Source of the DNA: Dyadobacter koreensis
GTDB lineage: Bacteria > Bacteroidota > Bacteroidia > Cytophagales > Spirosomataceae
NCBI RefSeq assembly: GCF_900108855.1
Contig: NZ_FNXY01000001.1
Location: 434,001-498,000, forward strand
Direction: 5' to 3'
Length of the DNA: 64,000 nt
Of the stretch, positions 23,260 through 32,020 are shown piece by piece (positions within the stretch are counted from its first letter, which is position 1; every line of letters begins with the position of its first letter). The notes below the pieces were generated by a model. The model saw only the letters and a list, made by a program, of their open reading frames with translations, was not told where the DNA came from and ran no database searches. The translations under genes and the position numbers were made by a program.

Positions 23260-26200
23260 ATGCAAAAAAGTGTATCTATCAAATGGTTTCTGATTAAAGC
23301 TATGCGACTAACCATAATGCAGTTGATGCTGTCCGTTTTGTTCTGCTCGGTAACGCTGGCAGGCAAGACGCATGCTCAGGAACTGCTCAATAAGGAAATT
23401 TCCCTGACGACCGAATCCTCGGAAGTAAAGACCATCTTAATACAGATCGAAAAGCAGGCTGGCGTGCGTTTTGTTTACAGTACAAACGCCATACAAGCAA
23501 GAAAGAAGATCTCCTTCTCGGTCAACAAAGCAGCACTTTCTCAGGTGCTAGACAGACTGCTGAGCCCACTTTCGGTTTCCTACGAAATTGAAGGCACCAG
23601 AATTCTTCTTCACCCTGCTGCGCTGCAAAGCCAGAGCGTTTTGCCCAGCGCCGCAGACCGGGTAGTTTCAGGGAAAGTCACCGATGATAAAGGAGAGCCG
23701 CTTCCAGGGGTAAGCATTGTTTTGAAGGGTACCCAGCAGGGAACTTCCACAGACGCCTCGGGCAATTATCAGCTTAACATGCCCGATGGCGGGTCATCTG
23801 TTTTGATTTTCAGTTTCGTTGGTTACATCTCCACCGAAAAAACCATTACCGGCGAATCGGTGCTTGACATCGTGCTTGCCACTGACACAAAATCTTTACA
23901 GGAAATTGTTGTCGTCGGCTATGGTACTCAGAAACGTGCCAATGTAACAGCCGCGATCTCCTCTGTACCTATGAGCGAAATAAAGGATATGCCAGTGTCC
24001 AATGTGGCCACTGCGCTGCAGGGAAAAATTCCTGGCGTGGTCATTCAGCAGAACAACGGCACGCCTGGGAGCACACCAGCCATAAAGGTACGCGGTTTCG
24101 GCTCGATCAGCGCTGGTAATGCTCCGCTGATCGTCGTAGACGGAAACATTGTCGGCGCCAGTATTTTCAGTAATCTCAACTCGAACGACATTGAAAGTAT
24201 GGATGTGTTAAAAGACGCCTCCTCCACTGCGATCTACGGTTCGAAGGGCTCCAACGGCGTAATTCTGATTACGACAAAAAAAGGCAAAAGTGGCAAACCC
24301 AGCGTGAATCTGGATGTATTTACAGGTTTTCAACAGGTCAGTAAAAAACTTGATTTAATTAACTCGCAGCAGTTTGCAGAATTTGGTAAGGATGCCTCAA
24401 ATAATGCTTATCTGGATAATATCAAAGGGGCAAATATCACTGACCCTAACAGTGTCCGTCCCACCGACTATCTTCGCTACCGTTATCCGCGCGGCGAAGT
24501 ATTCGAATGGTTTAATTTTGATGATCCTGCGCGCGTGGCGGCTTTGCCCTACACGGATTACCAGGATGAAATTTTCAGGACGGCCAAAATGAACAGCTAT
24601 CAGCTCTCGGCCTCAGGGGGCAGCGACAAGGCGCGATACAGCATCAGTGGCGGTTATCTGCAGCAGGATGGCATCATCCGCCGCTCGTCGCTGGACCGCT
24701 ACACGCTTAGGGCTAACGTGGAAGTGGACGTGCTTCCAACCCTTAAGTTTGGCATCAACCTGAATCCGACCTACAAAATTCAACAGGAAGTAAAAGATGC
24801 GGGACACTGGGCTGATAATGCCGTGGTCAATTCGGCGCTTTCGGTTATGCCTATGATACCGATTTATGCAGCCGACGGTTCGTATACCTCACAGGCCGCT
24901 TTTGCCGCTCCCTACAATTACCCGGGCATTACCAATCCGGTTGCTAATATCACCGAATACAACAGTCAGTATCTGACTACCAACCTTCTGGCCAATTCCT
25001 ACGCGCAGCTGACACTGTTTAAGGATCTGACTTACCGCGTCAGTGGCAACATCAATTTTGGAGGCAATCGCCGCAACAGCTACCGTACCTCCAAAATGCC
25101 TTTAAACCAGATTCTTCCTCCTACTGTATCGACAGGTCTTGCCTATTCGGATCAGAGTCTGAGCTGGCTCTTTAACCAGACGCTTAATTACAGTAAATCC
25201 TTCAGGGATATTCATAATTTTGACGTATTGATCGGGATGGAATCGACCAAATTCCAATACCAGGATAGCCAGGGCACAGGAAGCTCCTATCCGAATGATG
25301 TGGTTGAAACATTAAACGGCAGTGCCAGCGGTACAACAACCACGGCTGTTTCATCCAAGGTAGAAAATGCTTCTGCCTCCTACTTTGCCCGGGCAAACTA
25401 TAATTACAAAGGGAAATATCTGGTCAATGTATCTGTTCGCCGCGACGGCTCGTCGATTTTTGGGGCAGACAACCGCTGGGGTACCTTCCCGGCAGCTTCT
25501 TTGGGCTGGAGAATCAGTGAAGAAGCGTTCATGAAAGCCTTAAGGCCGGTTTCAGAAGCCAAACTCCGGGTCAGTTACGGTCTGGCAGGAAATAATGCTT
25601 TTAGCAGCAACTATCCTTACGTGGCCACATTAAGATCGGATAATTACAGTTTTAATAACAACCTGGTAAATGGCCTAGCACCTTCCTCGCTTGCCAACCC
25701 GCTGCTAGGCTGGGAACGCAGCCAGCAGCTCGATGCAGGGATAGATCTAGGCTTTTTTAACAACCGAATCCTTCTGATCGTGGACTACTACCAACGTACT
25801 ACAAAGGATCTTTTGCTTTCGGTGAACGTGCCTACGCTAACAGGATTCAGTTCGGCAGTCAAAAACATTGGCCGTATGCAGAACAAAGGCTGGGAGTTTG
25901 CCGTTAACAGCCGTAACCTTACCAAAGCACTGATCTGGAATACAAGTCTGAATATCTCTTTCAACCGAAATAAAGTCATTGCCCTTGGGCCAACAGGCGA
26001 TCCGATTCGAAGTGCAAGCGGTATAGGTGAGACCAACATTACACAGATCGGCTCTCCGATCGGAAGTTTTTACGGATACAAGCAGCTGGGCATTTTCAAA
26101 GATCAGGCTGATCTTGACAGCTATCCCCATGATCCCACCTCAAAGCCTGGTGATGTAAAATACGAAGATGTTAATCTGGATGGAAAAATAGATGCCAACG

Positions 26201-26766
26201 ACCGTACAATTATCGGAAACAACCAGCCTGATTTTATTTACGGTATCACCAATACTTTCAGCTACAAAGGTTTTGATCTGAGCATTGCCATACAGGGGTC
26301 GCAGGGTGGTGAGATCCTTAATTTAAGCCGGCGGTTTTTTGAAAACCTGGAAGGAAATGCCAATCAGCTCTCGACAGTGCTTACACGGTGGCGCTCGGCA
26401 TCTGATCCGGGCGATGGCGTAACACCACGCGCCAATGCCCGTACGACCGGAAACAACAATGCGGTCTCTACACGCTGGATTGAAGACGGTTCTTACCTTC
26501 GGATTCAGAATGTCAGTCTGGGATATCAGCTTCCTGCAGCACTGGTCAACAAGATCAAACTTCAGCAGATCAGAGTGTACGCTTCGGCGCAAAACCTTTT
26601 CACTTTTACAAAATACCTGAATTTCAATCCGGAGGTTAGCAATTATGAAGCGCCGGCCATGGCCACTACAGGCACGCCACTTCCAGGTCCTTTGGCATCA
26701 GGAGTTGATTATGGCGCTTACCCGCTTGCCAGAACCTTTACTATTGGTATTAACATTGGCCTTTAA
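23260..26766 (+). CDS. STN-containing SusC/RagA-family TonB-dependent transducer
   Basis: 1168 residues. A long signal sequence (LTIMQLMLSVLFCSVTLAGK) precedes an STN (secretin/TonB N-terminal) signalling domain at about residues 45-115. Then come a carboxypeptidase-regulatory-like domain (VVSGKVTDDKGEPLPGVSIV), a plug with SMDVLKDASSTAIYGSKGSN, and the barrel, ending TFTIGINIGL. The STN domain contacts the FecR periplasmic domain, linking nutrient binding with sigma release. Together with the preceding sigma/FecR genes and the following SusD it makes a complete transducer locus. The substrate is not evident because no glycoside hydrolase is beside it. Confidence 0.96.
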   Translation: MQKSVSIKWFLIKAMRLTIMQLMLSVLFCSVTLAGKTHAQELLNKEISLTTESSEVKTILIQIEKQAGVRFVYSTNAIQARKKISFSVNKAALSQVLDRLLSPLSVSYEIEGTRILLHPAALQSQSVLPSAADRVVSGKVTDDKGEPLPGVSIVLKGTQQGTSTDASGNYQLNMPDGGSSVLIFSFVGYISTEKTITGESVLDIVLATDTKSLQEIVVVGYGTQKRANVTAAISSVPMSEIKDMPVSNVATALQGKIPGVVIQQNNGTPGSTPAIKVRGFGSISAGNAPLIVVDGNIVGASIFSNLNSNDIESMDVLKDASSTAIYGSKGSNGVILITTKKGKSGKPSVNLDVFTGFQQVSKKLDLINSQQFAEFGKDASNNAYLDNIKGANITDPNSVRPTDYLRYRYPRGEVFEWFNFDDPARVAALPYTDYQDEIFRTAKMNSYQLSASGGSDKARYSISGGYLQQDGIIRRSSLDRYTLRANVEVDVLPTLKFGINLNPTYKIQQEVKDAGHWADNAVVNSALSVMPMIPIYAADGSYTSQAAFAAPYNYPGITNPVANITEYNSQYLTTNLLANSYAQLTLFKDLTYRVSGNINFGGNRRNSYRTSKMPLNQILPPTVSTGLAYSDQSLSWLFNQTLNYSKSFRDIHNFDVLIGMESTKFQYQDSQGTGSSYPNDVVETLNGSASGTTTTAVSSKVENASASYFARANYNYKGKYLVNVSVRRDGSSIFGADNRWGTFPAASLGWRISEEAFMKALRPVSEAKLRVSYGLAGNNAFSSNYPYVATLRSDNYSFNNNLVNGLAPSSLANPLLGWERSQQLDAGIDLGFFNNRILLIVDYYQRTTKDLLLSVNVPTLTGFSSAVKNIGRMQNKGWEFAVNSRNLTKALIWNTSLNISFNRNKVIALGPTGDPIRSASGIGETNITQIGSPIGSFYGYKQLGIFKDQADLDSYPHDPTSKPGDVKYEDVNLDGKIDANDRTIIGNNQPDFIYGITNTFSYKGFDLSIAIQGSQGGEILNLSRRFFENLEGNANQLSTVLTRWRSASDPGDGVTPRANARTTGNNNAVSTRWIEDGSYLRIQNVSLGYQLPAALVNKIKLQQIRVYASAQNLFTFTKYLNFNPEVSNYEAPAMATTGTPLPGPLASGVDYGAYPLARTFTIGINIGL

Positions 26767-26810
26767 TTCTTCTCTCTTTATTTTAATCCGGGCAATTAAC
26801 CGTAACGATA

Positions 26811-28262
26811 ATGAAAATAGCAAAATCATATATTATCCTGGCCATTTCACTGATGCTGACTGCGTGCAGCGACAGTTTTCTGGATCTTAAACCGATATCA
26901 ACCGCTACCAGCGACAATTTTTACCGTACAGCAGATGACTTTAAAAATGCGGTCAACGGTGCGTATGCGGGCCTTCAGTCCGGAGGGTTGACCGGCAATA
27001 GCTATGTTTTCGGGGAGATCACCTCAGACAATACCGTAGCGGTCGCATCCGGATCGGTGACTGATCAGGATGAATTTGACCGTTTTTATATCAAAACCAC
27101 CAACCCGTTTATTTCCGGGCGCTGGAACGATGCATACAGTGTGATCGCCCGTTACAATACGATTCTGGACAAGATCGGGCCTGCGGTCATTGACGAAACG
27201 CTTAAGAACAGATATATCGCCGAAACTAAATTCTTACGTGCTGTGGTGTATTTCACGCTGGTTCAGACTTTTGGAGATGTACCCTTGATTCTTAAACCGG
27301 TGGCAACACCTGATGAAGGATATGAGTATGGCCGAAGTCCGAAGGCGGAGATTTATGCGCAGATTGAAAAGGATCTTTCCGAGGCTGAAAGTGTGCTTCC
27401 GGTCTCCTACCCTGCGGCTGATCTTGGCAGGGCCACCAAAGGCGCTGCCAAATCTTACCTTGGAAAAGTATATCTGACCCAGAAGAAATACGGACCGGCG
27501 GCCGCCAAACTTAAAGAAGTGATTGATCTGGGCATTTACATGCTTCTGCCTTCCTATGCTGATGTCTTCCGCGTGGCCAATAAAAACCACAAGGAATCCA
27601 TTTTCGATGTGCAGTACAAATCGGGCGGTGCGAACGAGGGGAATTCCTGGCCTAATACCTTTGCTCCTCAAAACTCAGGAAACGCCGTGATCGCCTTTGG
27701 TGGCGATGGAAATAACCAGCCCACCCTGGATATTATCAATGCTTATGAAACCGGTGATCTTCGCAAAGATGTTTCCGTAGCCTCCTCGTATACAAACGCG
27801 GCCGGGCAGGTAATTCCGGACCGTTACATTAAAAAATACTATGATGTTCCGGTTGCCAAAAACGATAATGGAAATAACATTCCGCTGATCCGTTACGCGG
27901 ACGTGCTATTGATGTATGCAGAAGCACTTAATGAAACCAGTTATCAGGCAGACGGCGAAGCACTTGCTAATTTGAATCTTGTGCGCAGCCGGGCGGGGCT
28001 TGCAAAAAAAACCGCAGCAGACCTACCCACCCAGCAGGCATTTCGGCTGGCCATCGAGCAGGAAAGAAGAGTGGAGCTTGCCTTTGAAGGGCACCGTTGG
28101 TTTGATCTTGTGCGCACAGACCGTGCAGTAACCGTTTTAAACAGCAAAAAAGAGCAGATCAGGCTCGTTGCGGATCTGACAACCAATAATCTGATTTTTC
28201 CGGTCCCACAAAGCCAGATCGATATAAATAAAGATAAAATAAAACAGAATCCGGGTTACTAA
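26811..28262 (+). CDS. SusD/RagB-family nutrient-binding lipoprotein
   Basis: 483 residues with a lipoprotein signal (IILAISLMLTACSDSFL; Cys lipidation). The SusD pattern is full: FYRTADDFKNAVNGAYAGLQ, AETKFLRAVVYFTLVQTFGDVPL, TKGAAKSYLGKVYLTQKKYG, then RYADVLLMYAEALNE and the end RRVELAFEGHRWFDLVRTDRA, with a C-terminal region ending KIKQNPGY. The protein caps its SusC partner on the cell surface. It begins 44 bases after the SusC stop. A good terminator follows, so this is the end of the signalling/uptake operon. Confidence 0.96.
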   Translation: MKIAKSYIILAISLMLTACSDSFLDLKPISTATSDNFYRTADDFKNAVNGAYAGLQSGGLTGNSYVFGEITSDNTVAVASGSVTDQDEFDRFYIKTTNPFISGRWNDAYSVIARYNTILDKIGPAVIDETLKNRYIAETKFLRAVVYFTLVQTFGDVPLILKPVATPDEGYEYGRSPKAEIYAQIEKDLSEAESVLPVSYPAADLGRATKGAAKSYLGKVYLTQKKYGPAAAKLKEVIDLGIYMLLPSYADVFRVANKNHKESIFDVQYKSGGANEGNSWPNTFAPQNSGNAVIAFGGDGNNQPTLDIINAYETGDLRKDVSVASSYTNAAGQVIPDRYIKKYYDVPVAKNDNGNNIPLIRYADVLLMYAEALNETSYQADGEALANLNLVRSRAGLAKKTAADLPTQQAFRLAIEQERRVELAFEGHRWFDLVRTDRAVTVLNSKKEQIRLVADLTTNNLIFPVPQSQIDINKDKIKQNPGY

Positions 28263-28282
28263 TCCGGGCGCTTACCAATGCT

Positions 28283-28315
28283 ATGAAACCACTTGGGTGG
28301 CGATCCCGGTTTCAT
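28283..28315 (+). other. Inverted repeat just after the SusD gene
   Basis: ATGAAACC (28283-28290) and GGTTTCAT (28308-28315) form a perfect 8-bp stem around a 17-base loop. It precedes a strong intrinsic terminator and may be part of a compound 3' end that protects the mRNA. Confidence 0.45.
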
Positions 28316-28322
28316 TGCCAAG

Positions 28323-28359
28323 AAAAAACCTGCGAAAACATATTCTCGCAGGTTTTTTT
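28323..28359 (+). terminator. Rho-independent terminator of the SusC/SusD operon
   Basis: AAAAAACCTGCGA pairs with TCGCAGGTTTTTTT around a 10-base loop, with the stem directly followed by seven T residues. It lies 61 bases after the SusD stop and reads correctly on the plus strand. The A-run on the left arm would also allow termination of transcription on the minus strand. Confidence 0.85.
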
Positions 28360-28983
28360 GCGGAACTCCCAGCTCAAATTAAACCTGCTTTTCATAAAAC
28401 TATTACCTGGATTACAGTGCCTTTATGTTCTGATTTAGCCCCCAATTTTTGACCATCACTTATTTGAAAGGGTTCTGTGATATTTATTGGATAGCGGCCA
28501 CATCAAAAAAATGTAAGAAATCTATCATAGGTTGCTCATACCAGGCCTCGGCCATGTGCGCAGCAGTTACGGTAACATTTGTTTTTGCTGCATTAAATAA
28601 TCTTCAAAACTATTGTCCGTTAATCAGAAAGCTCTCTTACAAGGACTGCGAAACAAACCTTGTGAGGGCCACCAGCCACTCCGGTACATATTGTGCGCTT
28701 CAATCCACCTAGCGATCAGACTAACGGGTTGCTATTTATCGTTGAGCACATTTATTGATTTAATGGTAACACAAAAGTTAGCGAATAGGTATTTCTTCGC
28801 ATACGCTACAAATTATTTTTACCTATTTAAAAAAGGGCATAAACTAATTGTTGCAATTATGAAAACTAATTAGTAAAATAGTTTTCAACAGGCGGTGATC
28901 TACACATGTATTGATACTGTTTCTCTGTTTATATAGTTAATTGAATTATTTGCCATTAACCCAGATTATAACTGAAACGTGCT
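28360..28983. other. Gene-poor stretch with no assignable function
   Basis: There are open frames here, such as 28449-28712 and 28613-28873 on the plus strand, but they have no recognisable motif or plausible start. On the minus strand about 33 codons upstream of a stop at 28484 read like protein (AAHMAEAWYEQPMIDFLHFF) but have no start codon, which could mark a decayed gene fragment. The last 100 bases are AT-rich and should contain the promoter of the lipoprotein gene at 28984. Confidence 0.4.
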
Positions 28984-29424
28984 ATGAAAATTAACTTTAA
29001 AAATTTCTGCAGGTTATCTTTCCTGTTAGCTTGTATAACCCTTCTCTCCTGCAAAAAAGATCCGGAACCTCAGTCGGAGCTTGAAAATTTATACTTTGGT
29101 AGCTACCGGGGAAAAATACTTGATGCCAGAGATCAGATCATAGGTTCTGTTGTCTGGCAAATCTATAAGGCGAACGATAACGTGGTCACCATTACACAAC
29201 TGGACACAGCCATTGATGGAAAGACCAGACTTCTCGAATTTAAAAATGTCCGGTTTGTGGATTCAAAAAGCATCGAATTTAGCCAGGACATTACCGTGAA
29301 CGGTGTATCAGGACGCTACGAAGGAATTGGTGTACTGACCTATAATACGCTGACGATCACATTAAATGTCACGTATAGTAATGGCACTACAGTTGGCGAA
29401 AGTTTTGACGTGGTAAAAATTTAG
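28984..29424 (+). CDS. Small secreted lipoprotein of unknown function
   Basis: 146 residues. The N-terminal signal FCRLSFLLACITLLSCKKDP has a lipobox (LLSC) with the cysteine as lipidation site, followed by acidic/basic residues, the normal context for outer-membrane lipoproteins. The remainder is predicted all-beta with alternating polar/hydrophobic residues (FGSYRGKILDARDQIIGSVV; GVLTYNTLTITLNVTYSNGT). This recalls small lipocalin-like or DUF4488-type lipoproteins, but I cannot assign a family. It stands alone, separated from both neighbours. Confidence 0.7.
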   Translation: MKINFKNFCRLSFLLACITLLSCKKDPEPQSELENLYFGSYRGKILDARDQIIGSVVWQIYKANDNVVTITQLDTAIDGKTRLLEFKNVRFVDSKSIEFSQDITVNGVSGRYEGIGVLTYNTLTITLNVTYSNGTTVGESFDVVKI

Positions 29425-29757
29425 AATAGTCAATGCTTTAAAAATTATCAATAAGCTGCCGGACTTAACTGAATTAACGCAACCAGCGAGTAACTGAGGG
29501 TATGAGCCAAGATTTGGGAGCGATCTGATATGGAATATAGCAGGCAAACACCAGGGACTGCGGAGCTACTCATTAAATGGGAAAGGAGTGCTCAGGCCCA
29601 TTCAGGGTAAACTGATGAATGAAACTTTTTAATCTTGATGTGGTAAAAGTTTTACCTGTTGGATAGTCGCACGGGATCTGACCCATGATTCGCAGGAGCT
29701 AAAAAACTTTAAATGCTTATATTGCCTTCTGTTGTAATCTTGTCCCTGCAATATTTT
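29425..29757. other. Intergenic region before the M1 peptidase
   Basis: No gene is supported in these 333 bases. A perfect inverted repeat GGTAAAA-G-TTTTACC lies at 29642-29656, about 100 bases before the peptidase start. Part of the stretch, around GTGGTAAAA, resembles the end of the preceding lipoprotein gene, which could reflect a short duplication. The promoter of the peptidase gene should be here, but I see no exact consensus box. Confidence 0.4.
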
Positions 29758-31728
29758 ATGAAGCGTCTTTTAGCACTCCTATTTCATTTCTTTATTCTGC
29801 ATTCTATTTCCGCACAATCTCTAAAATTTCAAGCCTCAAAATACAACGCATCTGACTTATTTCCCAGCAACTCTTTTTTGCCCTCAGGCAATTTATACCG
29901 CACCGCAACAGGTGAACCAGGTCCTTCATACTGGCAAAACCGAGCCGATTATCGAATTGATGTTAGTCTGGACGATCAGGCCGATATCATCAAAGGCGTT
30001 GAAACAATTACTTATTCCAACAACAGCCCTCAAGCGCTTTCGTTTCTGTGGCTACAGATGGATCAGAATGTCTACCGCAAGCATTCGAAAGGAATAGATG
30101 CTAAGTTATTTTTAAAAAGCGGTTCAGATACTTCTGGGTTTACAGAAGGTTTTGGCATCGAACATGTCCTTGTATCGCATTTAAAAGGGCAAAAAAAATT
30201 GGCAAACATTTATGTTGAAGACACAAAGATGCGTGTGGATTTGACCAGTCCGCTTTTACCCGGACAAAAAATCGATTTGCAGATCAAATACAGCTACAAC
30301 TTTCCCCGAAACTTTCTAAATGCAGACTTCCATGTAAACAGGACAGACATTCTGCCAACCCAAAACGGAAAAATTTATTCAGTTGCACAGTGGTATCCAC
30401 GTCTTTGCGTTCTGGACGATTTGAGCGGCTGGAATACACTTCCTTATTTGGGTAATGGCGAATTTTATCTTGAATATGGGAATTTCGATGTTAACATTAC
30501 CCTTCCGTCAGCCTATATTGTTGAAGCATCCGGGGATCTTTTAAACCCAACAGAAGTATTAACACCAATTCAGCTGCAACGGTGGAACAAAGCTAAATCC
30601 TCCAAACAAAAGGTTTACATCCGAGCGATCAACGAAGTAGCCGATCCATCTTCCAGACCTTCGAAACCGTTTTGTACCTGGAAATTCAGATTAACTTCTG
30701 CGCGAGATTTCGCATGGACAGCTTCGAAATCCTTTGTGTGGGAAGCAGTTAATATTGTTTTACCTAGCGGAAAAAAAGTGCTCGGAAGCTCGCTATATCC
30801 GCCCGAATCCAAGCTTGCTGACAGTTGGGAGCGATCAGGAGAATACATTGCATTTACCTTGCAATATTTTTCCGAAAAGTGGGCCGAGTACCCATACAAT
30901 AAAGCTGTGAATGTTGCTTCCAATCTGGACGGCATGGAATATCCTGGCCTGGTATTTTGCTCTGCAAAAGACAAGGGAAATATGTTTTGGGCAGTCGTCA
31001 ACCATGAGCTTGGCCATACCTGGTTTCCTATGCTTGTGGGAAGCAATGAAAGAAAACATGCCTGGATGGATGAAGGATTTAACGCCTTTATGGACAATCT
31101 GGCTACAAAAAAATTCAATGGAGGTGAGTTTATAGGATATCCTGAAATCGATATTGCTGTGACCGGCCTGTTTGCGGATTCGTTGGCTGCAATCATGACA
31201 AGGCCAGACGTAATTCCTCCAAACCAGGTATACACAATTCAATATCAAAAAGTCGCCTATCTGCTGACACTGCTTCGGGAACACATCCTCGGAGAGGAAA
31301 GGTTTGATTTTGCATTCCGAAAATACATACACGACTGGGCTTACAAACACCCTGCCCCTTCGGACTTTTTCGCCAGTATAAACAGCTCAACGGGTGAAGA
31401 TCTTACCTGGTTTTGGAAATCCATGTTTGCAGAAAATTATAAAATGGATCAAAAAATAACACAAGTCATTAACCCCGGAAAAGGCAAAGAGAAAAAAGCA
31501 GTGATCATCATCGAGAATATGGAAAAAGCTGCTATGCCACTCCATATTGAGGTAACCTTTGAAAACCGTATTAAAGAAATCTACAAATTTCCGGTCGAAA
31601 TCTGGCAGCAAGGTGCGATCTACACGTTTAGCCCTGCCATAGATGGTCCTGTCAGCCAAGTGCTGATCGATAGTAGTGAAGTCTTCCCGGATATGGATAG
31701 ATCCAATAACGTGTGGAAGAGTTACTGA
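29758..31728 (+). CDS. M1-family (gluzincin) metallopeptidase, secreted
   Basis: 656 residues from the ATG at 29758, which begins a clear signal peptide (KRLLALLFHFFILHSISAQS). An in-frame ATG at 29713 would put an odd extension ahead of it. Zinc motif HELGH is at residues 416-420, and the third ligand is the Glu in WMDEGF at 439, exactly the HExxH-x18-E spacing of M1 enzymes. The sequence after the signal (YWQNRADYRIDVSLDDQADI) is the usual beta-sandwich domain. The protein is probably periplasmic or surface exposed and trims peptides. The GxMEN substrate loop of classical aminopeptidases appears as DGMEYPGLVF. The gene stands alone with its own terminator. Confidence 0.9.
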   Translation: MKRLLALLFHFFILHSISAQSLKFQASKYNASDLFPSNSFLPSGNLYRTATGEPGPSYWQNRADYRIDVSLDDQADIIKGVETITYSNNSPQALSFLWLQMDQNVYRKHSKGIDAKLFLKSGSDTSGFTEGFGIEHVLVSHLKGQKKLANIYVEDTKMRVDLTSPLLPGQKIDLQIKYSYNFPRNFLNADFHVNRTDILPTQNGKIYSVAQWYPRLCVLDDLSGWNTLPYLGNGEFYLEYGNFDVNITLPSAYIVEASGDLLNPTEVLTPIQLQRWNKAKSSKQKVYIRAINEVADPSSRPSKPFCTWKFRLTSARDFAWTASKSFVWEAVNIVLPSGKKVLGSSLYPPESKLADSWERSGEYIAFTLQYFSEKWAEYPYNKAVNVASNLDGMEYPGLVFCSAKDKGNMFWAVVNHELGHTWFPMLVGSNERKHAWMDEGFNAFMDNLATKKFNGGEFIGYPEIDIAVTGLFADSLAAIMTRPDVIPPNQVYTIQYQKVAYLLTLLREHILGEERFDFAFRKYIHDWAYKHPAPSDFFASINSSTGEDLTWFWKSMFAENYKMDQKITQVINPGKGKEKKAVIIIENMEKAAMPLHIEVTFENRIKEIYKFPVEIWQQGAIYTFSPAIDGPVSQVLIDSSEVFPDMDRSNNVWKSY

Positions 31729-31850
31729 ATAGTTTTGAAAAATGTTCCGCCATTGTCGTTCCTAATTCAAAATGGATGACTTTTTAAAAAACGCAAAAAC
31801 TTGAGAATCAGATTTTTCAGTTGAACGTCTGCAATAGATCAAAGACAGAA

Positions 31851-31886
31851 ACGGGTTATTTGAACACTTTTGTTCAAATAACCCGT
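31851..31886. terminator. Strong hairpin terminator between convergent genes
   Basis: ACGGGTTATTTGAAC (31851-31865) and GTTCAAATAACCCGT (31872-31886) form a perfect 15-bp stem with a 6-base loop, followed by TTTTA on the plus strand. It lies between the M1 peptidase gene and the convergent nuclease gene. It acts best for the peptidase; on the minus strand the T-run is weak. Confidence 0.85.
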
Positions 31887-31909
31887 TTTATGCTAATCTG
31901 TAATGCTGT

Positions 31910-32020
31910 TTACTGGACGAGAATATTTACCGTTTTTCGACTATGATCAGAATGCTCTAAAAGAAGATGATACATTCCTGAACGAAGCGGTTCTTCTGGT
32001 TTAATGTAATAAACTCCCGG
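31910..32020 (-). pseudogene. Severed second half of the nuclease's T9SS C-terminal signal
   Basis: Directly after the TAG at 32021-32023, and in the same frame, 36 codons lead to TAA at 31910. They read PGVYYIKPEEPL, then RSGMYHLLLEHS and finally KTVNILVQ. This is the normal ending of a T9SS type A sorting domain (...GxYxLxV...). No frameshift is needed, only suppression or reversal of the stop. On its own the piece has no start codon. It is listed as a separate feature because it is not part of the called ORF. Confidence 0.75.

Noticed and set aside
28449..28873. Two overlapping plus-strand ORFs of 86-87 codons
   Set aside because: They lack motifs, ribosome sites and typical composition; both look like random open frames.
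29642..29656. Perfect inverted repeat GGTAAAA-G-TTTTACC before the M1 peptidase as a regulatory site
   Set aside because: The repeat is short and AT-rich and has no partner sites nearby; it is mentioned only with the intergenic region.
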